This document shows positions 1 to 4,888 of a stretch of 5,633 bases of DNA, piece after piece (positions within the stretch are counted from its first letter, which is position 1; every line of letters starts with the position of its first letter). The position numbers and the translations under genes are program-made. The DNA lies in contig CAMZCW010000158.1 of assembly GCA_947305045.1 (NCBI GenBank), positions 1-5,633 on the forward strand, given 5' to 3'. The notes beneath the pieces are model-generated. The model was given only the letters and a program-made list of their open reading frames with translations. It was not told the DNA's origin and did no database searches. The stretch is from an uncultured Bacteroidales bacterium. Lineage in GTDB: Bacteria > Bacteroidota > Bacteroidia > Bacteroidales > UBA932.

Positions 1-22
1 CTTCTCTACTGACCGGCTTCAT
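1..22 (-). CDS. Possible start of a further minus-strand gene (cut by window edge)
   Basis: An ATG (complement of 20-22) lies six bases beyond the TAG stop of the HU/CCDC81-type gene and opens a frame reading MKPVSRE to the window edge. The tight spacing would fit a co-transcribed downstream gene. There is no clear Shine-Dalgarno sequence, and only seven codons are visible, so product and reality are undetermined. Confidence 0.25.
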
Positions 23-28
23 TTTACA

Positions 29-922
29 CTACTTATATAACACTTCTAACTCTTCGGGCGAGTACAGGAAACTGTCCAGCCACTGAGGGGCCACACGGCC
101 CGCCACGGCAAGACCGATAACCGCCAGAAGGAGTACGATACCCAGGGCGACAAGCACCCACAGCACCCCCTTCCGGCCCTTGTGCTCCGGCGCGGGCGCG
201 GGCATGACAGGCTCGGGGGCAGGCTCGGGGGCGGGGTCCGACGCTGTCATTTCGAGCGGAGCCGCAGGCGAAGTCGAGAAATCTTCCGGTTCTGCCGCAG
301 GAGATTCCTCCACTTCGGTCGGAATGACAATGGGTTCCGGCTCCGGTTCAGGAATGACGGGGTCGGGCTCTGGTTCGGGCTCTGGCGCAGGCTCTGCTAC
401 TGTCATTTCGAGCGCAGCCGAGAAATCTTCCGGCTCCGGCTTTTGTTCCAGGATGGAGGCGAGGGCGGAGACGGCTTCTTCTACTTCCTCTTTGGTTTCT
501 TCGTGGGTTTTGAGGGAGATGGGCTGCAGGCCAAAACCGGTAGGATAGATATCCAGATCTTCGTCGGCCACAAAGAAGAAGTGATTCTCCCGCGTGGCAC
601 GAAGGCGGCCAAGGCCCGGGAAAACAATGGTCTTTTTCACCTTGAGCACTTCCTTCATTTCCGCAAGGAAATCCGTGAGAATGCGGGTGGCATCGGCCGT
701 CGGAATGTGGTTGGCCTGAGCATAGAAATCCACCAGCAGGGTATCCTCCCCCTGCGTGGGAGAAAAATACAGCCTGCGATACGGCGGCAGGATGGTATAG
801 CCGCGGTCTGCAAAGCTTGCAGGAACCAGTTCCGTGACAAAACTGCCCACGCCGGGCAGCGTCACGGTGTCGTGGTCCATCACCACTTCTTTCACCATTC
901 TGGCCAAAAGGTCGATATCCAT
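29..922 (-). CDS. HU/CCDC81-type DNA-binding-like protein with Pro/Glu-rich linker and C-terminal membrane helix
   Basis: A 297-residue protein. The N-terminus (about 1-135) looks like two tandem HU/IHF-type domains of the bacterial CCDC81 family, each with a glycine turn: LPGVGSF near 22-28 and FPGLGRL near 101-107. An acidic stretch (141-165) leads into a linker rich in Pro-Glu dipeptides (about 162-247), then basic KGRK (248-251), one hydrophobic helix (about 252-274) and a short tail with YSPEELEVLYK. Bacteroidota relatives often end in a peptidoglycan-binding SPOR domain. None is present here, so only about 23 residues follow the helix. By topology the HU part should be cytoplasmic, perhaps linking DNA or another partner to the inner membrane. 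That role is inferred. The start at 922 is supported by AAGGAA just upstream and a -7 box at 950-957. Residues 199-226 and 165-174 come from a repeat element, reported separately. The fold assignment is fairly secure; the function is unknown. Confidence 0.85.
   Translation of the reverse strand: MDIDLLARMVKEVVMDHDTVTLPGVGSFVTELVPASFADRGYTILPPYRRLYFSPTQGEDTLLVDFYAQANHIPTADATRILTDFLAEMKEVLKVKKTIVFPGLGRLRATRENHFFFVADEDLDIYPTGFGLQPISLKTHEETKEEVEEAVSALASILEQKPEPEDFSAALEMTVAEPAPEPEPEPDPVIPEPEPEPIVIPTEVEESPAAEPEDFSTSPAAPLEMTASDPAPEPAPEPVMPAPAPEHKGRKGVLWVLVALGIVLLLAVIGLAVAGRVAPQWLDSFLYSPEELEVLYK
245..329. repeat. 85-bp element with inverted ends, inside the coding sequence
   Basis: The element starts TGTCATTTCGAGCG and ends CGGTCGGAATGACA, so its ends are imperfect inverted repeats. 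Inner arms also match: AGAAATCTTCC (277-287) against GGAGATTCCTCC (300-311). It resembles the dispersed palindromic elements starting TGTCATTTCGAGCG that are common between genes in Bacteroidales and other genomes, though here that resemblance is from memory. It lies wholly in the linker of the HU/CCDC81-type gene and is read without a stop on the minus strand as residues 199-226 (beginning VIPTEVEES, ending LEMT). RNA folded from it would form a long hairpin inside the message. Confidence 0.75.
351..434. repeat. Degenerate partial copies of the same element
   Basis: Positions 401-430 repeat one end of the 85-bp element (TGTCATTTCGAGCG, then AGCCGAGAAATCTTC) and encode EDFSAALEMT, which parallels EDFSTSPAAPLEMT in the full copy. 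The opposite end is recalled only by GGAATGAC at 351-358, which encodes the VIP of VIPEPEPEP. The order of these halves suggests a truncated or rearranged unit next to the complete one. Between them lies simple Glu-Pro coding repeat. Confidence 0.55.
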
Positions 923-949
923 TTTCCTTAAGCTCTACAAAAGAACTTA

Positions 950-957
950 CAAAGATA
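950..957 (-). promoter_or_regulatory. -7 promoter box for the HU/CCDC81-type gene
   Basis: On the minus strand this reads TATCTTTG, matching the Bacteroidota -7 consensus TAnnTTTG, 27 bp before the start codon at 922. No good TTTG -33 box is found 19-20 bp upstream, so the -33 contact is weak or non-consensus. It lies back to back with the tRNA promoter. Confidence 0.55.
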
Positions 958-1005
958 CACAAAAATCCGGCACAATAAATCTTTTGAAAAAATTTCTTAA
1001 AAAGC

Positions 1006-1036
1006 TTTGCAGAATCCAAAAAAGGTTGTACCTTTG
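1006..1036 (+). promoter_or_regulatory. Promoter of the tRNA-Asn gene
   Basis: TTTG (1006-1009), exactly 19 bp, then TACCTTTG (1029-1036) match the Bacteroidota consensus TTTG-N19-TAnnTTTG. Initiation would fall near 1040-1045. The short leader contains a perfect six-base-pair hairpin, CCGTTA (1042-1047) with TAACGG (1054-1059), ahead of the tRNA's 5' end. Confidence 0.8.
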
Positions 1037-1067
1037 CAATCCCGTTACGGAAATAACGGCAAAATAT

Positions 1068-1141
1068 TCCTCCTTAGCTCAGTTGGTTAGAGCATCTGAC
1101 TGTTAATCAGAGGGTCGTTGGTTCAAGTCCAACAGGGGGAG
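1068..1141 (+). tRNA. tRNA-Asn (anticodon GTT)
   Basis: All four arms can be drawn. The acceptor stem is TCCTCCT (1068-1074) with AGGGGGA (1134-1140), including one T-G pair. The D-arm contains TAGCTCAGTTGGTTAGAGC. The anticodon stem is TCTGA/TCAGA around loop CTGTTAA, with GTT at 1102-1104. The T-arm is GTTGG-TTCAAGT-CCAAC. The discriminator base is G1141. The 3' CCA is not encoded (CTC follows), so it must be added by the nucleotidyltransferase. The gene has its own promoter and terminator. Its 3' end is probably an integration site; see the adjoining recombinase-tail remnant. Confidence 0.97.
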
Positions 1142-1153
1142 CTCCTCAGAATC

Positions 1154-1186
1154 AAGCACTTACAGAAATGTAGGTGCTTTTCTTTT
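1154..1186 (+). terminator. Intrinsic terminator of tRNA-Asn
   Basis: An 11-bp stem, AAGCACTTACA (1154-1164) with TGTAGGTGCTT (1169-1179), contains one wobble pair and a GAAA loop. It is followed by the T-rich run TTTTCTTTT. It begins 12 bases after the tRNA 3' end. It overlaps the last codons of the possible integrase remnant on the other strand. Confidence 0.85.
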
Positions 1187-1194
1187 GGGCCTTA

Positions 1195-1216
1195 GTCGCA
1201 GTTTTGTCGCAGTTTT
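1195..1216 (+). repeat. Perfect tandem repeat, two 11-bp units
   Basis: GTCGCAGTTTT occurs twice in direct succession (1195-1205 and 1206-1216), about 55 bp beyond the tRNA. It could be a pair of recombinase arm-type binding sites next to an att core. Alternatively it may only reflect the repeated CDKT/ATK codons of the integrase tail read on the minus strand. Confidence 0.6.
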
Positions 1217-1334
1217 CAGCGTGTTTTAAAAGAATATTTTTATTGCTTTACGATATCTAAAAAGGCAAATATAACCCCATAAAAGAAGTATTTGGCGGCG
1301 ACAATCGCTTTCGTGACACGAAAGCACATCTTGC

Positions 1335-1354
1335 AATTTGGGATAAGCCAAATT
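1335..1354. repeat. Short inverted repeat downstream of the RHH-like gene
   Basis: AATTTGG (1335-1341) and CCAAATT (1348-1354) flank a six-base spacer. There is no T-run on either side, so it is a poor terminator. The same heptamer recurs at 1784-1790 (inverted), 1845-1851 and 1869-1875 on the other side of the RHH-like gene. The rest of 1248-1370 shows nothing recognisable. Confidence 0.4.
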
Positions 1355-1370
1355 CTGGCAATATAAAGAC

Positions 1371-1646
1371 TTATTCTTCTTGTTTTTTGACAATCCTAAC
1401 CCCTTCACGGGCTTCGGGATACTTGTTGTCGATGTAATATTCCAGGGCATCGGCAAAGATGAAAGAAAGGCTTCGCCTTTTTCCCCTTTCATCCAGCCAT
1501 AGTGCCAAGACTCGCGCGTCTCTGAGGGTGGCGGCCGGCACCTTTACGGTCGCGTCGCTCCCGTCCTTCTTCTTTTTCATCTCTTTCTTTTGCGTCTCTC
1601 CGGGCTTTCTTCTGAGTTGCTCCCGGAACACTTCTAACTGATCCAT
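1371..1646 (-). CDS. Small ribbon-helix-helix-like protein, probably mobile-element encoded
   Basis: A 91-residue, strongly charged protein not recognised by name. A basic N-terminus (residues 12-29, with KKKK) precedes a short beta-strand-like ATVKVP (32-37), a helix (38-53, AATLRDARVLALWLDE) and a second helix (59-75, ending YYIDNKYP). This strand-helix-helix order fits the MetJ/Arc DNA-binding fold seen in plasmid and conjugative-element regulators and relaxase accessory proteins. Assignment rests on pattern only. It diverges from the HTH gene at 1958 and has a consensus promoter about 110 bp upstream, giving a long leader with a hairpin and phased repeats. Autoregulation is plausible. It could instead be a mobilization accessory protein, but no relaxase is present. 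Confidence 0.7.
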   Translation of the reverse strand: MDQLEVFREQLRRKPGETQKKEMKKKKDGSDATVKVPAATLRDARVLALWLDERGKRRSLSFIFADALEYYIDNKYPEAREGVRIVKKQEE

Positions 1647-1756
1647 ACTTTTCTTCGTTTACACTATTACTAATCGATACTTCTACACTTTTCTACTTCC
1701 CTACAAAGTCATCTTGTGACTTGACGACTCTTCCCCTTCATATTTCAGTGTTGGTG

Positions 1757-1788
1757 CAAACCTATCTACTTTTATCGATGTATCCAAA
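1757..1788 (-). promoter_or_regulatory. Promoter of the RHH-like gene
   Basis: On the minus strand TTTG (1788-1785), a 20-bp spacer and TAGGTTTG (1764-1757) match the Bacteroidota promoter consensus. Transcription would start near 1750, leaving a leader of about 100 nt before the ATG at 1646. That leader carries the AAGTCA/TGACTT hairpin and the 10-bp-phased TTCTAC repeats. Confidence 0.65.
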
Positions 1789-1840
1789 TTCCAGCTATGT
1801 GCTTTGCCCTTTTTCCACTTTTGGACGCCCCTTTTTTTCG

Positions 1841-1899
1841 CCGAAATTTGGTCTGACCAGCCTTCCGAAATTTGGATTAGTCAAAGGTCTTCACTAATC
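1841..1899 (+). repeat. Direct and inverted repeats upstream of the HTH gene
   Basis: CCGAAATTTGG occurs at 1841-1851 and 1865-1875, a 24-bp period. The second copy abuts an inverted repeat, GATTAGT (1875-1881) and ACTAATC (1893-1899), with an 11-base spacer. This clustering 59-117 bp before the HTH start suggests binding sites for the HTH protein, the RHH-like protein or a recombinase. Confidence 0.5.
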
Positions 1900-1957
1900 T
1901 TGCCGCCAGTTCCGTACGGGAGCCGAGATTGAAGTATAATATTAAAGGTTACGAGGC

Positions 1958-2236
1958 ATGAGAGAATTGTTTGAACAACTGATGGTAAAGATGAAAAAGG
2001 AAATGGAGGGCATCGTCCGTGAGACGATGCTTGAGGTACTGCGGGACGAGAAGAAATATGAATACCCGGAAAGAGTATCTGTCTCGCAAGCCTCAGAGAT
2101 TACAGGCTATAGCAAGAACAGCCTGTACCAAATGCATTCCCAGGGTAAGGTCCCGGGCGCTCATAAGATAGGAAGCAAGCTTATGTTTGAGACCGCCGCC
2201 CTGAGGAAATGGGTGGCCGAAGGAGGGAATAGATGA
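1958..2236 (+). CDS. Excisionase-type helix-turn-helix DNA-binding protein
   Basis: A 92-residue protein. Residues 1-35 are a charged amphipathic helix, possibly for dimerization. Residues 40-87 fit the winged helix of the excisionase/MerR-like HTH_17 family: VSVSQASEITGYSKNSLYQ supplies the turn and recognition helix, GKVPGAHKIGSKLMFE the wing, and LRKWV the closing helix. Proteins of this kind are common next to Bacteroidota integrative elements, where they act as recombination directionality factors or transcription regulators. Which applies here is not decidable. AAAGG and GAGG lie just before the ATG. It overlaps the next small gene by ATGA and diverges from the RHH-like gene, so the pair may control a decayed element. 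Confidence 0.85.
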   Translation: MRELFEQLMVKMKKEMEGIVRETMLEVLRDEKKYEYPERVSVSQASEITGYSKNSLYQMHSQGKVPGAHKIGSKLMFETAALRKWVAEGGNR

Positions 2237-2382
2237 TGAAGGATGAATTGGAAAGACTGGCTTTACTGGAAAGCCGGGTGAAAGAACTGTGGCAATTGCT
2301 TCTTTACTTTGCTAAAGAAGCCGATGTCTTGGATCCCGGGTTGGCAGACAGAAGTATGAAGAGTTTGTTGAAGGATGAGTAA
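2233..2382 (+). CDS. 49-aa hypothetical protein translationally coupled to the HTH gene
   Basis: The ATG at 2233 overlaps the HTH gene's TGA in the form ATGA, and a second ATG follows at 2236. GGAGGG at 2222-2227, inside the end of the HTH gene, is a good ribosome binding site. The frame begins MMKDELERLALLESRVKELW, looks mostly helical with a heptad-like Leu pattern (about residues 6-30), then has DPG and a charged end. Leu, Glu and Lys dominate, and no family is recognised. Small helical partners encoded straight after excisionase-type HTH genes are frequent on mobile elements, so it may bind the HTH protein. Confidence 0.65.
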   Translation: MMKDELERLALLESRVKELWQLLLYFAKEADVLDPGLADRSMKSLLKDE

Positions 2383-2455
2383 TCCGGAATAATGTACGAC
2401 AGTCATTATTAATGTCGATATTTAATAGAAATAGTCTAAAAATTATGGAAAATAA

Positions 2456-2485
2456 TTGCTCAGTTAATTTTTTTAGCTATATTTG
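2456..2485 (+). promoter_or_regulatory. Promoter of the BlaI/BlaR1-type operon
   Basis: TTG (2456-2458), a 19-bp spacer and TATATTTG (2478-2485) give a near-consensus Bacteroidota promoter. The start point should fall near 2490-2493, leaving a leader of only 11-14 nt before the ATG at 2504. A weak dyad upstream, CGACA (2397-2401) and TGTCG (2413-2417), could bind a repressor, but it does not match the classical BlaI/MecI TACA/TGTA operator clearly. Confidence 0.75.
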
Positions 2486-2503
2486 CAGAAAAATGCTACG
2501 CTT

Positions 2504-2869
2504 ATGAAACGCCTGACCAAGAAAGAAGAGATTATCATGAACCACTTCTGGGAGAAGGGGCCGCTGTTTGTAAGGGAGTTACGCGAATTGTACCCAGAGC
2601 CCAGACCGCATTTCAGTACGCTAAGCACGCAGGTGCGAACGCTCCAGGAGGAAGGCTTCATTGACCATAAGTCCTATGGTCCCACCTACCAGTACTTCGC
2701 CAAGGTAACCAAGGAGGAGTACAAACAAAGGTCTCTTATCGGCCTCATAGACAAGTATTTCGACAATTCCTACCTGAGTGCCGTATCGGCCCTGGTGAAG
2801 GAGGAGAAGATTACTGTCGAGGAGCTGAAGGAGCTCATCGACCTGGTTGAAAAAGGAGAACAGAAATGA
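2504..2869 (+). CDS. BlaI/MecI/CopY-family transcriptional repressor
   Basis: A 121-residue protein, close to the usual 120-130 for the family. Residues 1-72 form the winged helix: TKKEEIIMNHFWEKGPLFVREL opens it in two helices, PHFSTLSTQVRTLQEEGFI is the recognition helix, and DHKSYGPTYQYFAKVTKEEY is the wing. Residues 73-121 are the helical dimerization part. In the family the dimer sits on its own operon promoter until an M56 sensor peptidase inactivates it by cleavage, and the overlapping M56 gene fits that scheme. The reading frame extends to a TTG at 2483, but that lies inside the -7 box, so ATG 2504 is chosen. It has almost no leader and no Shine-Dalgarno sequence. The ligand or stress sensed is unknown, and no beta-lactamase gene is adjacent. 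Family assignment is firm; calling it blaI would overstate the evidence. Confidence 0.93.
   Translation: MKRLTKKEEIIMNHFWEKGPLFVRELRELYPEPRPHFSTLSTQVRTLQEEGFIDHKSYGPTYQYFAKVTKEEYKQRSLIGLIDKYFDNSYLSAVSALVKEEKITVEELKELIDLVEKGEQK
2853..2858 (+). promoter_or_regulatory. Ribosome binding site of the M56 gene
   Basis: AAGGAG lies seven bases before ATG 2866, inside the end of the repressor gene. It is one of the few clear Shine-Dalgarno sequences in the window. With the ATGA overlap it implies coupled translation. The second ATG (2869) is one codon later and cannot be excluded as the true start. Confidence 0.65.
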
Positions 2870-4860
2870 TGGAATTCCTCATATATGATGCTAAGGTTGC
2901 GCTTGCGCTGCTGGTGTTCTACCTGTTCTACCGTTTCCTTCTGAAGAAGGAGACGTTCCACCGGTTCAACCGGGTGGTGCTGGTGGGAACGGCTGTGCTC
3001 TCGTTTCTGCTGCCGCTGTGCATCATTACCATCCATAAGCCCATAGAGGTGGCGCCCGTGGTTCCGGAACCGGCTATCGTGGCAACGGAGGTCCCGGCCC
3101 AGGAACTGGTACCGCTGGTGGAACCCGCCGTTCCCTGGTGGCCGACAGCCCTCACCCTCCTGTTCTGGGCGGGAGTGGCTTTTGTGCTGGCCAGGGTGAC
3201 CATCTCCGTCCTTTCCATCGTGAGGATTATCCGCCGGGGGCGGCTGGTCCGGGAAGAGGATGGCTGTAAAATCATTGTAACGGAGCGGGATATCGACCCG
3301 TTCAGCTGGATGAAATATATTGTCCTGTCCGTAAAAGATTGGGAGGCACCGCATGCGTCCATCCTCGCTCATGAGAAGGCGCATATCGGCCTTGGGCATT
3401 CCCTTGAAGTGCTTTTGGTGGATGTCCTTTCGGCCCTGCAGTGGTTCAACCCGGCCATCTGGATGCTCCGCGCCGACCTTCAGGAACTCCATGAGTACGA
3501 GGCCGATGACGCCGTTCTCCGCGCCGGAACCGACATCAAAGAGTATCAGTATCTATTAATAAGAAAAGCTGTCAGCAAGAGCGGCTACTCAGTTGCTAAC
3601 AGCTTTAATCACAGTATCCTTAAAAATCGTATTACTATGATGTCAAAATCCAAATCCCCTCTCGTGAGAGGGCTGCGGGTGCTCTGGATGCTCCCGCTCG
3701 TGTGCCTGGCCATCGGCCTTCAGGCAAGGACTGTCTACGTCCCGGTGGACAAAGATAGTGAAAATATGGGCGCCGTGCAAGATACCTTGTCGGAGCGCAT
3801 TAGCAAAAAGACCACCCTCAATGAGGTCACGGTTGTCAAATACGCCAATCCGGAGGAAGAAGATCTTATCGAGTTCTTCCTGGTAGATCCGGACACGATG
3901 CCCTCTTTCCAGGGAGACGATGCCAATCAGTTCGCAGCATGGGTGAACCAGCGGGTTAGCTATCCGAAGGAATGTACCCATTCCGGAACCATGAAGGTCA
4001 GGTTCGCGGTTGGGTCTGACGGATCGGTCAGGGATATCAGGGTCATTGAGAGTGTCTGTCCGGAGCTGGATGCCGCCGTCATTACCGTGATGGCACAGTC
4101 TCCCAAGTGGACGCCGGCCACTAATAAGGGGAAGCCGGTTTCCTATGGCTTTACCATTCCTTTCAACTTTATAAGGAGGGAGGTCGGCAGCGCAAAGAAA
4201 TCTTCAGCCCTCGCGTTGAGAGTGCTGCCGGACGGCAAAGTGGAAAACGACGGAAAGGTATATACCAAGGAACAAATCAAGGAGATTGTCCCCGCCCATA
4301 AGGCCGGCGAGCCCCAGGCTATCATCCAGATTGTCGCCGCTGACAATGTTCCCATGGGCGTCATCGATGACGTGAAAACGGAACTGCGCAAATTAGAATC
4401 CCTGAAGGTCCGCTATGCATCGGCCTCCGGCCAGGAAGGCACCACCCGCTATATGCCTCCGCTTCCTCCCAGCCCGACAGCGAAAAAGGCGAACTATCCC
4501 GACGAACTGTTTCCCGGGGTGAAGCGCGAGAACATCTTCGTGGTGCGCATCAATTCTGCAGACAGGATTTTCTTTGGAGATAAGCCCCGTTCGGATGATG
4601 AAGAGATGCTTCGGGCGGGAAAAGAGTTTCTGAGAAAACGGGGGAATAAGGCTCTCTTCGCCCTCACGGTGGACAGAGGAACCAGTTATGGCGCTTACAC
4701 GCACATACAGTCCCTGCTGTGGCAGATCTATGAAGAGGTCCGGGCCGAGAAAGCCCACGAGGCCTATGGAAAAGCCCTTTCGGAATTGTCCGAAGAGGAA
4801 CTACAGAATATCTATAAAATGGTTCCGATGAATATTGTTGAAGCGAGTCCTAAAGGTTGA
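2866..4860 (+). CDS. BlaR1-like M56 sensor peptidase fused to TonB C-terminal and two ExbD-like periplasmic domains
   Basis: A 664-residue membrane protein. Membrane helices lie near 5-23, 37-57, 93-118 and 271-287. Loops of the first pair are Lys/Arg-rich (22-36, inside) and Pro/Glu/Val-rich (58-90, outside). The cytosolic part between helices 3 and 4 holds the zinc site HEKAH (169-173) and the likely third ligand Glu212 in HEYEADD, as in M56/BlaR1. After helix 4, where BlaR1 carries its penicillin-binding sensor, come three domains. A TonB C-terminal domain (about 346-436) contains YPKE, DGSVRDIRVIES and PKWTPATNKGKPV. A short-type ExbD/TolR periplasmic domain (about 446-521) has LRVLPDGKV, VYTKEQ and ADNVPMGVIDDV. 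A long-type Bacteroidota ExbD domain (about 553-664) has RENIFVVRINSADRIFFGD, DRGTSYGAY and a MNIVEASP end. M56-TonB fusions are known in Bacteroidota. Neither ExbD part keeps its transmembrane Asp helix. It presumably senses an envelope signal and cleaves the overlapping repressor; the signal is unknown. Confidence 0.9.
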   Translation: MMEFLIYDAKVALALLVFYLFYRFLLKKETFHRFNRVVLVGTAVLSFLLPLCIITIHKPIEVAPVVPEPAIVATEVPAQELVPLVEPAVPWWPTALTLLFWAGVAFVLARVTISVLSIVRIIRRGRLVREEDGCKIIVTERDIDPFSWMKYIVLSVKDWEAPHASILAHEKAHIGLGHSLEVLLVDVLSALQWFNPAIWMLRADLQELHEYEADDAVLRAGTDIKEYQYLLIRKAVSKSGYSVANSFNHSILKNRITMMSKSKSPLVRGLRVLWMLPLVCLAIGLQARTVYVPVDKDSENMGAVQDTLSERISKKTTLNEVTVVKYANPEEEDLIEFFLVDPDTMPSFQGDDANQFAAWVNQRVSYPKECTHSGTMKVRFAVGSDGSVRDIRVIESVCPELDAAVITVMAQSPKWTPATNKGKPVSYGFTIPFNFIRREVGSAKKSSALALRVLPDGKVENDGKVYTKEQIKEIVPAHKAGEPQAIIQIVAADNVPMGVIDDVKTELRKLESLKVRYASASGQEGTTRYMPPLPPSPTAKKANYPDELFPGVKRENIFVVRINSADRIFFGDKPRSDDEEMLRAGKEFLRKRGNKALFALTVDRGTSYGAYTHIQSLLWQIYEEVRAEKAHEAYGKALSELSEEELQNIYKMVPMNIVEASPKG

Positions 4861-4888
4861 AATTGCTTAAGAACCTCGCAATTAAATT

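Larger units (their letters stand above)
1152..1247 (-). pseudogene. Possible C-terminal remnant of a tyrosine recombinase (integrase)
   Basis: Reading the minus strand from just after an in-frame TAA (1248-1250) gives 31 codons that include ENCDKTATKAQKKST and end in a TGA inside the tRNA terminator. Many Bacteroidota tRNA-targeting integrases end in similar Cys-Asp-Lys-Thr-rich tails that run head-on into the tRNA gene; this is recalled knowledge, not a search. No catalytic region (Arg...His-X-X-Arg...Tyr) is found upstream, and further stops interrupt the frame. If the reading is right, only the tail and attachment junction survive. A chance open frame of this length is possible. Confidence 0.4.
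1647..1957. other. Repeat-rich divergent control region between the RHH-like and HTH genes
   Basis: A 311-bp AT-leaning gap with no gene. It contains the minus-strand promoter at 1757-1788. TTCTAC is spaced 10 bp apart (1681-1686 and 1691-1696). A hairpin forms from AAGTCA (1706-1711) and TGACTT (1717-1722). CCGAAATTTGG is directly repeated. ACTAATC or its complement occurs three times (1669-1675, 1875-1881, 1893-1899). No TAnnTTTG box was found for the plus-strand HTH gene; TATAAT at 1935-1940 is the only promoter-like word near it. The layout suits an operator region for element-encoded regulators. Confidence 0.5.

Noticed and set aside
182..931. Long plus-strand frames opposite the HU/CCDC81-type gene (182-931 and 180-548)
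   Set aside because: They are antisense to a well-supported gene. Their content (such as CHFERSREIF and Gly-Ser runs) is just the repeat element and the Glu-Pro linker read backwards.
1226..1492. 88-aa minus-strand frame overlapping the RHH-like gene
   Set aside because: It overlaps the RHH-like gene in another frame, has no recognisable domain or ribosome binding site, and ends in AT-rich spacer.
2483..2503. TTG at 2483 as an earlier start for the BlaI-type repressor
   Set aside because: It lies within the -7 promoter box TATATTTG, so it would not be in the transcript; the conserved domain begins right after ATG 2504.
2770..3492. 240-aa minus-strand frame opposite the M56 gene, and other antisense frames through 4758
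   Set aside because: They are shadows of the long M56-TonB-ExbD gene and have no domain of their own.
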